Positions 45,357 through 54,275 of a stretch of 64,000 bases of DNA are shown in pieces. Numbering within the stretch: position 1 is the first letter of the stretch; the number at the start of each line of letters is the position of its first letter. The translations under genes were made by a program, and so were the position numbers. The DNA comes from Rhodococcus sp. PAMC28707. GTDB lineage: Bacteria; Actinomycetota; Actinomycetes; Mycobacteriales; Mycobacteriaceae. The notes beneath the pieces were generated by a model. It did not search any database. It saw only the letters and a list, made by a program, of their open reading frames with translations, and was not told the DNA's origin. The stretch is taken from positions 4,119,501 to 4,183,500 of the forward strand of contig NZ_CP039253.1 of the NCBI RefSeq assembly GCF_004795915.1. Direction: 5' to 3'.

Positions 45357-46840
45357 GCGACACCTGGATTCTGCTTGATCATGACGGATTTGCTGGTGGT
45401 GTAATGCTGTGCGCCGTCGGCGCCTTTCTCGGGGCCGAAGCCAGAGCCGCGCCGTGCCTCGAGAGTGGCCTCCGCGCCGCCCTTCTGGCCGTACGCGTTG
45501 ACCCAGAACATTCCGGTATCAACGGCTTTGGCGGTGGCGAGCGCGCGATCGAGGCTGTTGGTCCAGCAGCCACCGGCGAGGCCGAACTCGGAGTCGTTGG
45601 CCATCGCGATCGCTTCCTCGACGGTGCGAAAACGCTGCACGGTGACCACTGGGCCGAAGGCCTCCGCCGAGAGCAGGCTCAGCTTCGGGGTGTTAGTGGC
45701 ATCGACGATGGTGGGAGCGAAGTACGCGCCTCCCGGGGCCAGGCCTGCTACCGGTGCGCCCCCGCAGAGCACGCTCGCGCCCTCCTCCTCAGCCTCGGCG
45801 ACCAACCTTGCGACGCGGTCCACATCGGCGGAAGTGATGAGCGCGGCCATGGTGGTCTCGGGGGCGAATGGATCGCCGACGCGGATCGCCTTGGCGCCGG
45901 CGACCAGCGCGGCGATGAACTCGTCGGCGATGTTCTCCTGCAACAAGATTCGAGAACCAGAGAAGCAGCGCTGTCCTGCGTTGGTGAAGATGCCGGCCAA
46001 CGAACCGGCGACGGCGGCGTCTAACGGTGCGTCGTCGTAGACGATGTTGGCGGACTTGCCACCGAGCTCGAGCAGCACCCGCTTGCCGAGTGCGGTGGCC
46101 GCGGCGCCGACGATGTTGCCGACGTGGTTGCTGCCGGTGAACGAGACCATCCGCACGTCGGGTGCGGTGACGAGCCGGTGCCCGACGGGACCGAAGCCCT
46201 GGACTACGTTGACCACTCCGGCGGGCATCCCCGCAGCGAGCAAGTGCTCGACGAACGCGACGGGCGCCAGTGGGCACTTCTCCGGAGCTTTGGCGACGAC
46301 GCTGTTGCCCATTGCGATGGCGGCGGCGACCTTCATGCCGGAGAACATCAGCGGCGCGTTGAACGGCATGATCACACCGACTACACCCACCGGCTCACGC
46401 CAGGTCAGGCGCAGCAAGCCGCCCTCGTCAGGCAGGGTGGTGCCCTTGGTTCGGGTGGCCCACCCGGCGGCGGATCGCATCATCGCCGCGCAGCCGAGTA
46501 CGTCCCCGCGCGCATCGGCGAGGGGCTTGCCGTTGTCGAGGGCAACCAGCGTGGCGAGGCGGTCGACATCAGCGACGATGCTGCGCGCGGCAGTCTCGAG
46601 AACCTGGGCGCGATGCTCCGCGCCAGCCGAGTCCCAACCAGGCTGCGCAGCCAGCGCCGCGGCAACGGCGGCGTCCACCTGCTCCTCCCCGGTGCAGCGA
46701 AGAGTCGCGATGACCTCGCCGGTGCCCGGGTACACGGAGTCGAATGCATCCCCCGTGCCGTCGACGAACTCCCCGCCGACAACTGTTGTACGGGGCGGGA
46801 TGCTGGCCGCGGCAAGGCGCGCGGCGAAGTCCACGATCAT
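45353..46840 (-). CDS. NAD-dependent aldehyde dehydrogenase
   Basis: A 495-residue ALDH oxidising an aldehyde to its acid. The active-site Glu is in VLLELGGKSANIV, the Cys in TNAGQRCFSGSR, and the Rossmann region in VVGVIMPFNAPLM and SFTGSNHVG. The true start is the ATG at 46840; the longer open frame that reaches past it is a shadow of the hydrolase genes. It is a natural partner for the double-bond-cleaving dioxygenase, which releases aldehydes. Confidence 0.92.
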   Translation of the reverse strand: MIVDFAARLAAASIPPRTTVVGGEFVDGTGDAFDSVYPGTGEVIATLRCTGEEQVDAAVAAALAAQPGWDSAGAEHRAQVLETAARSIVADVDRLATLVALDNGKPLADARGDVLGCAAMMRSAAGWATRTKGTTLPDEGGLLRLTWREPVGVVGVIMPFNAPLMFSGMKVAAAIAMGNSVVAKAPEKCPLAPVAFVEHLLAAGMPAGVVNVVQGFGPVGHRLVTAPDVRMVSFTGSNHVGNIVGAAATALGKRVLLELGGKSANIVYDDAPLDAAVAGSLAGIFTNAGQRCFSGSRILLQENIADEFIAALVAGAKAIRVGDPFAPETTMAALITSADVDRVARLVAEAEEEGASVLCGGAPVAGLAPGGAYFAPTIVDATNTPKLSLLSAEAFGPVVTVQRFRTVEEAIAMANDSEFGLAGGCWTNSLDRALATAKAVDTGMFWVNAYGQKGGAEATLEARRGSGFGPEKGADGAQHYTTSKSVMIKQNPGVA

Positions 46841-46857
46841 GGGGGTCCCTTTCCGTT

Positions 46858-47664
46858 CTAGTTTTTGGCGGGTGTCGCGGGGAAGTTGCGGCCGAGGAAG
46901 TCGAGCAGGTGCCCGAGGTACTCGTCGGGGCTCTCGGCGAAGCCGTAGTGGCCCACGCCCTCGAGCTCGTGGATCTCGGAGCCCGGTACCATGTCGTGTA
47001 TTTTTCGCATGCCGGCTACAGGACAGGCGGTGTCCTCCGTGCCGGCGAGCAGCAGCGTCGGGACGGTCAGGGCTGCGAGAGCGGGCCTGCCGTCGTAGCC
47101 GGCGATGGCACGGATGGAGGAGGCGAGAGTAGCGGTGCTCATGTTCACGATGACCTCGCGCACGTGCTCGACGAGGGGGCCGGATGCGCCCGGGCCCATC
47201 ATCGAGACCAGCAGCGGCCGCACGTACTCCGCGACGGACATGCCGTTCTCGATCGGCTCGAGCCGCTCGGCCAGGTAGCGCTTCTGGTCCTCGGGGGTGC
47301 GGGAGGCGAACCCGGCGGAGGCGCTCGAGAGCACCAGTCCGTGGATCGCCGGCTCGGCGTTGGTGGCCAGCGGCGCGATGAGTGCGCCCATGGAGTGCCC
47401 CAGTACCACGTTGGTGTCGGTGCCGACCGCCTGTACCAGCGCGCGCAGCGACTCGGCGTAGCCCGCGATGGTGGCGCCGGCAGGTAGTTCGGTGCCGCCG
47501 TAGCCCGGCGCGTTCCAGACGACGACGCGGTAGCCAGCGTCGGAGACCACCTTGGCCGCGTTGTCGAAGTAGTCGGCGCCGCCGTAGGCGCCGTGCAGCA
47601 GGAAGACGGTGGTGCCGCCTTCGCCGTGCACGGTGTGCTGGGGCAGGGATATGGCGGTGGTCAT
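46858..47664 (-). CDS. Alpha/beta hydrolase 1
   Basis: A 268-residue hydrolase: oxyanion region VFLLHGAYGGADYFDN, nucleophile elbow LGHSMGALIA near Ser92, catalytic Asp in LLLAGTEDTACP and His in GVGHYGFAE. It could hydrolyse an ester, lactone or carbon-carbon bond of a ring-cleavage intermediate. It overlaps the preceding hydrolase gene by 4 bp and lies 17 bp before the aldehyde dehydrogenase. Confidence 0.88.
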   Translation of the reverse strand: MTTAISLPQHTVHGEGGTTVFLLHGAYGGADYFDNAAKVVSDAGYRVVVWNAPGYGGTELPAGATIAGYAESLRALVQAVGTDTNVVLGHSMGALIAPLATNAEPAIHGLVLSSASAGFASRTPEDQKRYLAERLEPIENGMSVAEYVRPLLVSMMGPGASGPLVEHVREVIVNMSTATLASSIRAIAGYDGRPALAALTVPTLLLAGTEDTACPVAGMRKIHDMVPGSEIHELEGVGHYGFAESPDEYLGHLLDFLGRNFPATPAKN

Positions 47665-48407
47665 AGCGTAGCTCCTTGCTGTTGGTGGGCGGTGACGAAG
47701 TCGGCAACGGCCGCCGCCACCAGGATTGGCTGTTCGGCGGGCAGCATGTGACCGCTGCGGGAAATTTCTCGATACTGTGCGCCGATAGCCTCGGCCATCG
47801 CACGCTGCTTCGCGGTAGGGACGACGACGTCGTGGTCGGCGGCGAGGACGAGCTTGGGTACGGCCGCGTCCGCGGTCAGTTCCGTCCGGTCCGGGCGCGC
47901 TGCGGTCGCCCGCTGGTGCGCCGCGTAGCGGTCGGGACCGTACTCGCGAACCCCCACGGCACGGGCCTCCATCAGCGCGGGGTCCCCGGCATTGTCTGGG
48001 TGGTAGGCGCGAGCAGAGGCTGCGTTGGCCAGCTCTTCGTATCCACCCGCCTCGGTCTGTGCGACCTTCTCGAGCCGCCCAGCCGCAACGGCTTCACCGT
48101 CTGCGCCGGTCCCACTGTTCACCAGCACAAGGCCCGCGATCCTCTGGGGGGCCGCTGCCAGCATCGCCAGGGCGACGTAGCCGCCGAAGGAATGGCCGAC
48201 GACGAAGAAGCTCTCGGGCAGATCAGGTAGCAGCGCTGCTGCCAGCTCGTCGATGTCCGGGATGGGCGGGCAGTCCAGCGCCTGGCCAGTAAGTCCCGCG
48301 GGCAGGGCCGCAATGGCCGGCCGCCAGGTGGACGCGGAATTGTTCAAGCCCGCGATGAAGACGACATCGGTGACACCCTCGCCGCTCATAGTCGGTGCGC
48401 CGCTCAT
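47661..48407 (-). CDS. Alpha/beta hydrolase 2
   Basis: A 248-residue hydrolase with a VVGHSFGGYVALAML nucleophile elbow, LVLAADHDVVVP acid region and SGHMLPAEQP histidine. It is only distantly similar to the adjacent hydrolase, so the two probably act on different intermediates. It overlaps the dioxygenase gene by 4 bp. Confidence 0.88.
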   Translation of the reverse strand: MSGAPTMSGEGVTDVVFIAGLNNSASTWRPAIAALPAGLTGQALDCPPIPDIDELAAALLPDLPESFFVVGHSFGGYVALAMLAAAPQRIAGLVLVNSGTGADGEAVAAGRLEKVAQTEAGGYEELANAASARAYHPDNAGDPALMEARAVGVREYGPDRYAAHQRATAARPDRTELTADAAVPKLVLAADHDVVVPTAKQRAMAEAIGAQYREISRSGHMLPAEQPILVAAAVADFVTAHQQQGATL

Positions 48408-49966
48408 GAGAGTGTCGCCGCGAACTCGGCGTTGCCCAGGGGAGAGAACTGGTGCTCCTCGGCCGGAATCATCGCGGGATCGCGGTGCTCGCCGTCGATG
48501 CGGTCACCCTCCACCCAACAAGCATGCACACCGACCGAGATGCGCTCAGGCAGGATGACCCGGGCGATGGGGCCGGCGGCGATGTCGTCGGCGCGCAGGA
48601 TGATTACTTCGGAGCGGTCCTCGCGCATATCGGTGACGTAGGTCAGCACATAGCCATCGTCCTCGGCCTTGGAGCCGACGGCGCGTGCGACACAGACCTC
48701 GCTGCCGTAGCGTCCCTCGCCGTACTCGTAGCGATCGGTGCTCTGCGTGAGCCAGTCGTAGCGCTTGACCCCTGCCATCAGCCACTCGTGAAATACGAAA
48801 AGTGAGTTATAGGTGTAGCGGTTCTTCACACCCACATAGTCGTTACTGATGATCGGGAACTCGGTGACCTCGTCGTCAAGGTTTTGCTCGCGTACCTCAC
48901 CGGTGACCATGTTGAACATCCAGCGGTACATGTGGGTGTTGGTGGCGTGCTTGTCCAAGTTTCGCTTGATCTTGGCGTACGGGTCGTCGGTGGCGCCCAG
49001 CGGCGGCTTGACCGGGTTGTCCCAGACACATGCGTCCTGGATGACCCAGTCGCCGTCCTCATAGCAGTTGGCCAAGTGCATGATCCAGCAGGACGTGGCC
49101 TCGAACCACTTGACATCCTCGGTCCGGCCGAAGCGCGGGATGATGCCGAAGCGGGCGGGCACCTCTCGATGAAACTCCAACTTGCGGACGCCAGCTTTGA
49201 GTGCTTCCTCATCGAAGAAGTAAGGGAGGTCGTGCAACACGGTGTAGTTCTTGGTCATGCCGATGTCGTGCGGCCAACGCGGGCCGGGCAACTCGATCGG
49301 GACGTAGTGGATCAGCTTGTCGATCTTGTTGATCACCCCGTAGTTCATGAACGGGGCCTTCTCCGGGTAGTTGAAGAAGATCATATCGCCGGTTTCGTTG
49401 TCGACCTTGTAGTGCGAGGCAACACCGTCGGGAACCAGTCGCGCCCAATTCTTGTTGGCACCGAAGGTCTCGAGGGTGTGCGGGCTCAGCGTCCACGGCT
49501 CGGAGCCCTGGGACATGCACGCCATGATTTGCCCGGCGTGCGCGGCGACGTCAGTGCCCGCGTTGTCCTTCATCACGCCCATTGCGCCCCAGCCTCTTCG
49601 GGTGTAATCGCTGGGCTGCATGATTCCGGGCCAGAGCGCCTTCTGGGCGCCCTGCTCGGCGAGGAAGCCGGTGGTCCGCACGAACTTGTTGCGATACTCC
49701 ACCTGGCCATCGTGGAACTTGATGGCATGCAGCATTCCGTCGCCGTCGAACGGGTGGTAGATGCCGGTGGGCGCCATCGCCTGGTTATGAGTGTTGCGGA
49801 TGTAGATCCCATCGAGGTCGGCCGGGATCTCACCGATGACCTGCATCTCGTCACCGCTGACCGCGTACTCGCGGCCCTGCGGTCGGAAGGGTCCTTTCAA
49901 GAACGGATTGTCCTGGTCGTCCTCCTTGGGAAGGGTGACGATGAGAGTGTCGTTGACTTCGTACAT
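48404..49966 (-). CDS. Carotenoid/stilbene cleavage dioxygenase (RPE65 family)
   Basis: A 520-residue non-haem iron dioxygenase that splits a conjugated C=C bond into two carbonyl products. Four candidate iron-ligand histidines lie at 185 (ASHYKVDNETGD), 233 (WPHDIGMTKNY), 297 (WIMHLANCYEDGD) and 481 (GVHACWVEGD), the spacing expected for the family's seven-bladed propeller. The N-terminal motif GIYIRNTHNQAMAP and HPFDGDGMLHAI are typical. The lineage is closer to lignostilbene-type than to plant carotenoid enzymes by impression. It is the probable entry enzyme of the cluster; the substrate is unknown. Confidence 0.92.
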   Translation of the reverse strand: MYEVNDTLIVTLPKEDDQDNPFLKGPFRPQGREYAVSGDEMQVIGEIPADLDGIYIRNTHNQAMAPTGIYHPFDGDGMLHAIKFHDGQVEYRNKFVRTTGFLAEQGAQKALWPGIMQPSDYTRRGWGAMGVMKDNAGTDVAAHAGQIMACMSQGSEPWTLSPHTLETFGANKNWARLVPDGVASHYKVDNETGDMIFFNYPEKAPFMNYGVINKIDKLIHYVPIELPGPRWPHDIGMTKNYTVLHDLPYFFDEEALKAGVRKLEFHREVPARFGIIPRFGRTEDVKWFEATSCWIMHLANCYEDGDWVIQDACVWDNPVKPPLGATDDPYAKIKRNLDKHATNTHMYRWMFNMVTGEVREQNLDDEVTEFPIISNDYVGVKNRYTYNSLFVFHEWLMAGVKRYDWLTQSTDRYEYGEGRYGSEVCVARAVGSKAEDDGYVLTYVTDMREDRSEVIILRADDIAAGPIARVILPERISVGVHACWVEGDRIDGEHRDPAMIPAEEHQFSPLGNAEFAATLS

Positions 49967-50129
49967 GTGCGATGTCCTTTCGCGATTGGCCGGCAGTAGC
50001 TGACTTCGAAGATTGCCCAGATCTGGCGGGCACTACTTAAGCCTCTGCTGCGCGCGAGCTTCAGTCGTATTCAGTTATCTGAGAGAGCAATTGGCGGATG
50101 ACGCCAAAACTGTCAGATGGTGGAGTCGG

Positions 50130-50783
50130 TTATTCCGCAACGCCTGTGATGCCGGCGGGCAGCCTGGGCTGTTGGGTCGGCATGTCGAAGATGTTGTCGA
50201 CCACGGTGTAGTCCATGTAACCCAGGCGGGCGATGGGCTTCATGCGAAGTACATCGAGCTTGCCGTCGTCGGTGATGAACCCATCGGCGACGTGGACACG
50301 CGTGACCCTGCCCAAGACGATGTCCACACTCCCCTCAGGGGTGTCGCCGGGAATGGAAATAGTCTGCAGATAGCGGCATTCGAAGTGGCAGGGGGAGTCC
50401 GCAACCAGGGGGATTTCGGAATCGATCGCCTTCTTCGTCGTCAACCCAGCCAGTTCGAACTCGTTTTCATGGGGGAGTGCCGGACGCGACGTCGTCATCA
50501 CTGCGTCACGAAGATCCCAGGTTGCCATGTTCCAGTTGAACCAGCCGTAATTTTCGGCGTTGGCGACGGTGTCCTTCCGCGCGCCCGTCTCGTTGCGGTT
50601 GGCGGCGAACATGACCATCGGAGGGTCCCACGTAACGTTCTGAAATTGACTGTAAGGCGCCAGGTTCGGTACTCCGTCGGAGCTAATCGTCGAAATCCAG
50701 CCGATCGGGCGCGGGATACAGCAGCTTTTGAAGGGATTCCAGGGCAGTTCGTGTGACCCGGGGGTCTGTGTCGAGTAGTGCAC
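50130..50783 (-). CDS. Flavin reductase family protein
   Basis: A 217-residue flavin-binding split-barrel protein with the conserved N-terminal CIPRPIGWISTISSDGVPNLAPYS segment (residues 22-45, quoted in parts: CIPRPIGWIS and GVPNLAPYSQF) and GLTTKKAIDSEIPLVADSP. Such proteins supply reduced FMN to a partner monooxygenase or bind flavin themselves. It is the first gene of the leftward operon, 163 bp before the dioxygenase, and may serve the LLM oxidoreductase at the far end. Confidence 0.87.
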   Translation of the reverse strand: MHYSTQTPGSHELPWNPFKSCCIPRPIGWISTISSDGVPNLAPYSQFQNVTWDPPMVMFAANRNETGARKDTVANAENYGWFNWNMATWDLRDAVMTTSRPALPHENEFELAGLTTKKAIDSEIPLVADSPCHFECRYLQTISIPGDTPEGSVDIVLGRVTRVHVADGFITDDGKLDVLRMKPIARLGYMDYTVVDNIFDMPTQQPRLPAGITGVAE

Positions 50784-50888
50784 ATGTCACCTCTGAGTGC
50801 GGAGTATCGAGAGGCAGGGCGGTTGCCGGTCTCGGGTGGGTCGGGGTCTTCCCTCGCAACAGCCGGAATCTAACAACAGTCGGCTTAT

Positions 50889-50899
50889 TGGTTGAACCA
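50889..50899. promoter_or_regulatory. FadR/GntR-type operator, site 1
   Basis: TGGTTGAACCA, matching the TGGTNNNACCA pattern bound by FCD-type GntR regulators, 106 bp upstream of the flavin reductase start. Confidence 0.6.
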
Positions 50900-51165
50900 C
50901 TTCAATGTATGGCACGTCACTGGCGGGCGTCAATAGTGACTTGAATCGCGAGAGAACGGGCGGTTCGATTGTCCAACGAGTTCTTCTGGTTGGCGCACCA
51001 CTATTTAGCTTCACAGGCCTCAAGGCTTGTTTAACCAGGCGTCCTGCCGTCCCGAGGTGTGGGCGTCCGGCCGGTGGGCGGGGGGGGTGGACAAGCGTGC
51101 GAAGGCTGAAATGTGAGCTCGATGCCAAAAGGCTTGACTTGTGATGCTAGCCACCTTTATGGTGA

Positions 51166-51178
51166 AGTGGTTCAACCA
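51166..51178. promoter_or_regulatory. FadR/GntR-type operator, site 2
   Basis: Perfect palindrome GTGGTTCAACCAC, 176 bp upstream of the transporter permease start. It shares a longer TGAAGTGGTTCAACC context with site 1 in inverted orientation. Confidence 0.65.
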
Positions 51179-51353
51179 CATTAGGTTGCTGGTCAATTGC
51201 TACCGAAGCGGAAGCTGAATCGTCCGCCCCGGGTTCGCCGAGTCGGCTGCCTATGCAAGGTGAACCCCGCGCCTGGTCGAGCCTCACGAGGTTTCGGCAG
51301 CCATTCCGGCTTGAATCCCGTAGACAACAGCGTCGCCAAGGAGGTCACGTATC

Positions 51354-52214
51354 GTGCCCGCAGCTCTAGAGCGCACACCCGCGCAGGGTGCCCCCGCCGA
51401 AAAAAATGAAGCTTCAGGAGTCGGTGTGCCGCCACCCAAAAGGAAGAAGAAGCACATCGCGCTCTTCGACAGGGGCTGGCCTACACCTGTGGCGATCCTG
51501 CTGACGATCTTTCTGTACTGGGTCGCGTCGCTCAACTTCGACTCGTTCGTATTCCCAGGAATACCCCAAGTATGGGATGCACTCAAGACGATCTTGATCG
51601 ATGACAGAGCCGACATTGCCACCACCGCAGTGCGCTACCTCGTTGCCTTCGGCGCAGCAATTTTCGCGGGCTGGGGGATCGGCCTGTTCATGGGCGCATA
51701 TCGCCGGGTCTTCGGCCGGCTGATGGAGTCGATTATTTCGATCATCCAGGCGGTCCCCGCGATTTCGTGGATTCTGCTTTCGGTGTTGTGGATGACCTCG
51801 GTCGAGGGCCGCATCGGATTCGTCACCTTCATAATCTCGTTCCCGTTCTTTGTCATCGCCGTGTACGAGGGAATCCGGGACATGGACAAGGACGTTCTCG
51901 AGGCTGTCGAACAATTCCGGCCAAGTAAGCTGCAGACTCTGCGAATCCTGTTGTTGCCGCAGTCCATCGTGAGTCTGATGACCGCGATGCGCTCCACGGC
52001 AGCCATGACCCTGAAGATCATGGTGCTTGCCGAGCTGCTCGGCGCGAACGACGGCATCGGCCGCGCTATGGGCACCGCGCAAGCCAACTTCAGGCTCGAC
52101 GTGGTATTCGCGTGGACAGTCATCTTGATCGCGGCCAACTTCATCGTAATCAAACTCATCAGCCTTCTCGAAGGCGTATTGCTGCACTGGCGTTCGGAGG
52201 CCGTGGTCCGATGA
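51354..52214 (+). CDS. ABC importer permease (SsuC/TauC-like)
   Basis: A 286-residue inner-membrane permease of the nitrate/sulfonate/taurine importer class. A basic, Pro/Lys-rich N-terminus is followed by about six helices, and the cytoplasmic EAA-like loop DVLEAVEQFRPSKLQTLRI is seen near residue 190. The GTG at 51354 begins the unit divergent from the catabolic operon. It overlaps the ATPase gene by 4 bp, and its partner is the lipoprotein two genes downstream. Confidence 0.9.
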   Translation: MPAALERTPAQGAPAEKNEASGVGVPPPKRKKKHIALFDRGWPTPVAILLTIFLYWVASLNFDSFVFPGIPQVWDALKTILIDDRADIATTAVRYLVAFGAAIFAGWGIGLFMGAYRRVFGRLMESIISIIQAVPAISWILLSVLWMTSVEGRIGFVTFIISFPFFVIAVYEGIRDMDKDVLEAVEQFRPSKLQTLRILLLPQSIVSLMTAMRSTAAMTLKIMVLAELLGANDGIGRAMGTAQANFRLDVVFAWTVILIAANFIVIKLISLLEGVLLHWRSEAVVR

Positions 52215-52990
52215 CATACAACGACAACGACATCATCGTCGATTTCGACGATGTCCACCACGAGTTCGGCGGCGTCGCTGCCGTGGAGCAGCTCAACCTC
52301 AAGGTCCACAAGGGCGAGCGGCTCGCGATCTTGGGACGCACCGGCGCCGGCAAGTCGACGGTGCTGAACCTGCTGATCGGCAACTTGGACCCGACCTCCG
52401 GCAGCGTGCGGATCGCCGGGCGAAACCCGTACACCGAGCACCACGAGTTGCGCTCACTGATCGGGATGGCGTTCCAGACCCCTCGGCTGCTGCCGTGGCG
52501 CAAGGCCGTCGACAACGTTGCGGTTGGCCAAGAGATACTCAAGGTCGGCAAGTCGAAGCGGCGAGCGCACGCCCGCGAATGGCTCGACAAGATGCATCTG
52601 TCCGACTCGTACGACAAATACCCAGGGCAGCTCTCGGGCGGTATGCGTCAACGTGTTTCGCTGGCTCGGGCATTCGCGATCGACCCGGCACTGGTGTTGC
52701 TGGACGAGAGTTTCAGTGCACTGGACGAGGTCACGGCGCGTTCGTTGCGTGAGGACTTTTGCGCGCTGGCAGATCAAGAGCAGAAGACAGCGTTGATCGT
52801 CACACACAACATCGAGGAAGCCTTCGCGATCGCGCACCGGGTGATCGTGTTGGGGCGGCCGGCGAAAATTCTCGCCGAGTACGACACCGCGCGGGAGCCA
52901 TCGATCGGCACTACTGAATTCACTGAACTACGAGGGCAGGTCCGCGAAATGCTCACCTCCACAGCGGGCGGCATCACCGCGCGCGGCTGA
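52211..52990 (+). CDS. ABC importer ATPase (SsuB/TauB-like)
   Basis: A 259-residue ATPase with Walker A GRTGAGKST near residue 39, signature LSGGMRQRVSLARAF, Walker B LVLLDESFSALDE and the switch histidine in VTHNIEEAFAIA. The Glu-Ser after the Walker B Asp is a slight variant of the usual EPF/EPT. It energises uptake together with the overlapping permease. Confidence 0.92.
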   Translation: MTYNDNDIIVDFDDVHHEFGGVAAVEQLNLKVHKGERLAILGRTGAGKSTVLNLLIGNLDPTSGSVRIAGRNPYTEHHELRSLIGMAFQTPRLLPWRKAVDNVAVGQEILKVGKSKRRAHAREWLDKMHLSDSYDKYPGQLSGGMRQRVSLARAFAIDPALVLLDESFSALDEVTARSLREDFCALADQEQKTALIVTHNIEEAFAIAHRVIVLGRPAKILAEYDTAREPSIGTTEFTELRGQVREMLTSTAGGITARG

Positions 52991-53042
52991 CCGACAGGGC
53001 CAATACGTCACCCATACACAATTGATCGCACTGGAGAATCGG

Positions 53043-54035
53043 ATGAATCGAAACAACAAGATCGCCAAACGCTTTGCACTGGCCGCTTTGGCAACCACAT
53101 TGGCGCTGACCGCGAGCGCGTGCGGAGGTAGTTCCGGACCGGAGACCGCGGAGGGAGAAACCGCCAACATCCACCTCGGTTACTACGTCGGCGGAGCGCC
53201 CTCTCTGACGTCGCAGGGGCTGGTGATGTTGGGCGAGGATTCCGCAATGCAGGAGGCGCACGGCATCAAGCTCCAAATGGAGGAATACAGCAATCTATCC
53301 ACGATGTACACCGACATCGTCCGTGGCCGAATCGACGTCAGCACAGCTGGGCCGTCGACCGTCGCGTCATCTGCCTCTCAGGGTGCTCCGGTTGCCATCG
53401 TGGGAAAGATCGCAAACGCTACCAACTCGGCGATGAGTACCGGAAAACCATGGGACGCCGATAATGTCCGGGGAAGCAGAATCGTGACACAGACCAGTTC
53501 GAGTAGTTGGAAGTCGGTCGAAGCCTCCATCGCCAACAACCTCGGACTTCAATCCGGACAAGACTACGAAGTCATCAACTCCGACAGCACCGCAGCCGCC
53601 GCCGTTCAAGCAGCCACAGGCAAGGCCGACTATGCGATAGTGCGTGCCGAGCAGATTCTGTTGGCCGAGCAACAGTTCCCCACGTTGAAGGTGGTGGCCG
53701 ACGCCAGCGAGCTCGGTATTGTGCCAGGTAAGGCCGATATCGGTTACGTGCTGGAATCGAACACCAACGGCCTCTCCAGCGCGAATGGTGAGAAGCTGAC
53801 CGCTGCTCTTGCGGAAAAGACCGCGTGGATGGAAGCCAACCCGGACGCGGTAGAAGACTTTGCTGTTGCTCGCGGACAGAAACCAGGCATCGCACGCGAA
53901 TTCCTGGTTTCTGGCACGATCTCCTATGATGTGCAGCCGGTATCGGAGGCGCGTGGCGAGTTGGAAAAGGAGTTCGAGGCGCTGGAGAAGGCAGGCATCA
54001 TCGAGCAGATGCCACCGGATTCGATTTACGGCTAG
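53043..54035 (+). CDS. ABC importer substrate-binding lipoprotein
   Basis: A 330-residue lipoprotein with signal peptide and lipobox LTASACGG (lipidated Cys at about residue 24). The mature protein has the two-lobed NMT1/SsuA-like fold: LGYYVGGAPSLTSQGLVM, then YTDIVRGRIDVSTAGPST and KADYAIVRAEQILLAEQ. It probably captures the cluster's substrate or a relative. ATG at 53043 places the signal peptide correctly. It lies 52 bp after the ATPase. Confidence 0.9.
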   Translation: MNRNNKIAKRFALAALATTLALTASACGGSSGPETAEGETANIHLGYYVGGAPSLTSQGLVMLGEDSAMQEAHGIKLQMEEYSNLSTMYTDIVRGRIDVSTAGPSTVASSASQGAPVAIVGKIANATNSAMSTGKPWDADNVRGSRIVTQTSSSSWKSVEASIANNLGLQSGQDYEVINSDSTAAAAVQAATGKADYAIVRAEQILLAEQQFPTLKVVADASELGIVPGKADIGYVLESNTNGLSSANGEKLTAALAEKTAWMEANPDAVEDFAVARGQKPGIAREFLVSGTISYDVQPVSEARGELEKEFEALEKAGIIEQMPPDSIYG

Positions 54036-54099
54036 CGTGTGTTGGGTGTGCGTGGCCTCTCACATACCGGAAATGTCCGGTCGTAGCTACAGTGGATCG

Positions 54100-54130
54100 C
54101 TGCAACTCCCGTGGTGTTCGGGAGTTGCAG
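54100..54130 (+). terminator. Hairpin after transporter genes
   Basis: Twelve-bp perfect stem (CTGCAACTCCCG and its complement) with a 7-base loop, 65 bp after the lipoprotein stop. There is no T-run. It probably ends the transporter transcript before the regulator gene. Confidence 0.6.
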
Positions 54131-54275
54131 CGGCGCTGGCGTAGACCAGTCGAGTTTACTACTTCGGAGCGCTCGTCGATGTCCTTGACCAAGCCTTCCA
54201 TTGCAAGTTGTGCGCCGAGGTTCATGTTCAACGCCGCAGATAATTGACCAGATAGCTAGTTAGGGTGCTCGATTT

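Larger units (their letters stand above)
50784..51353. promoter_or_regulatory. Divergent control region of the catabolic cluster
   Basis: About 570 bp without a gene between the flavin reductase and the transporter permease. It holds two TGGTNNNACCA-type sites (50889-50899 and 51166-51178) and a weaker TTGTTTAACCA near 51027, and it appears less GC-rich in places than the coding DNA. Confidence 0.7.

Noticed and set aside
46841-47803. Long open frame extending the aldehyde dehydrogenase ORF upstream to 47803
   Set aside because: The extra 321 residues are Arg-rich and antisense-like, and they coincide with two well-formed hydrolase genes in another frame. The conserved ALDH N-terminus begins at 46840.
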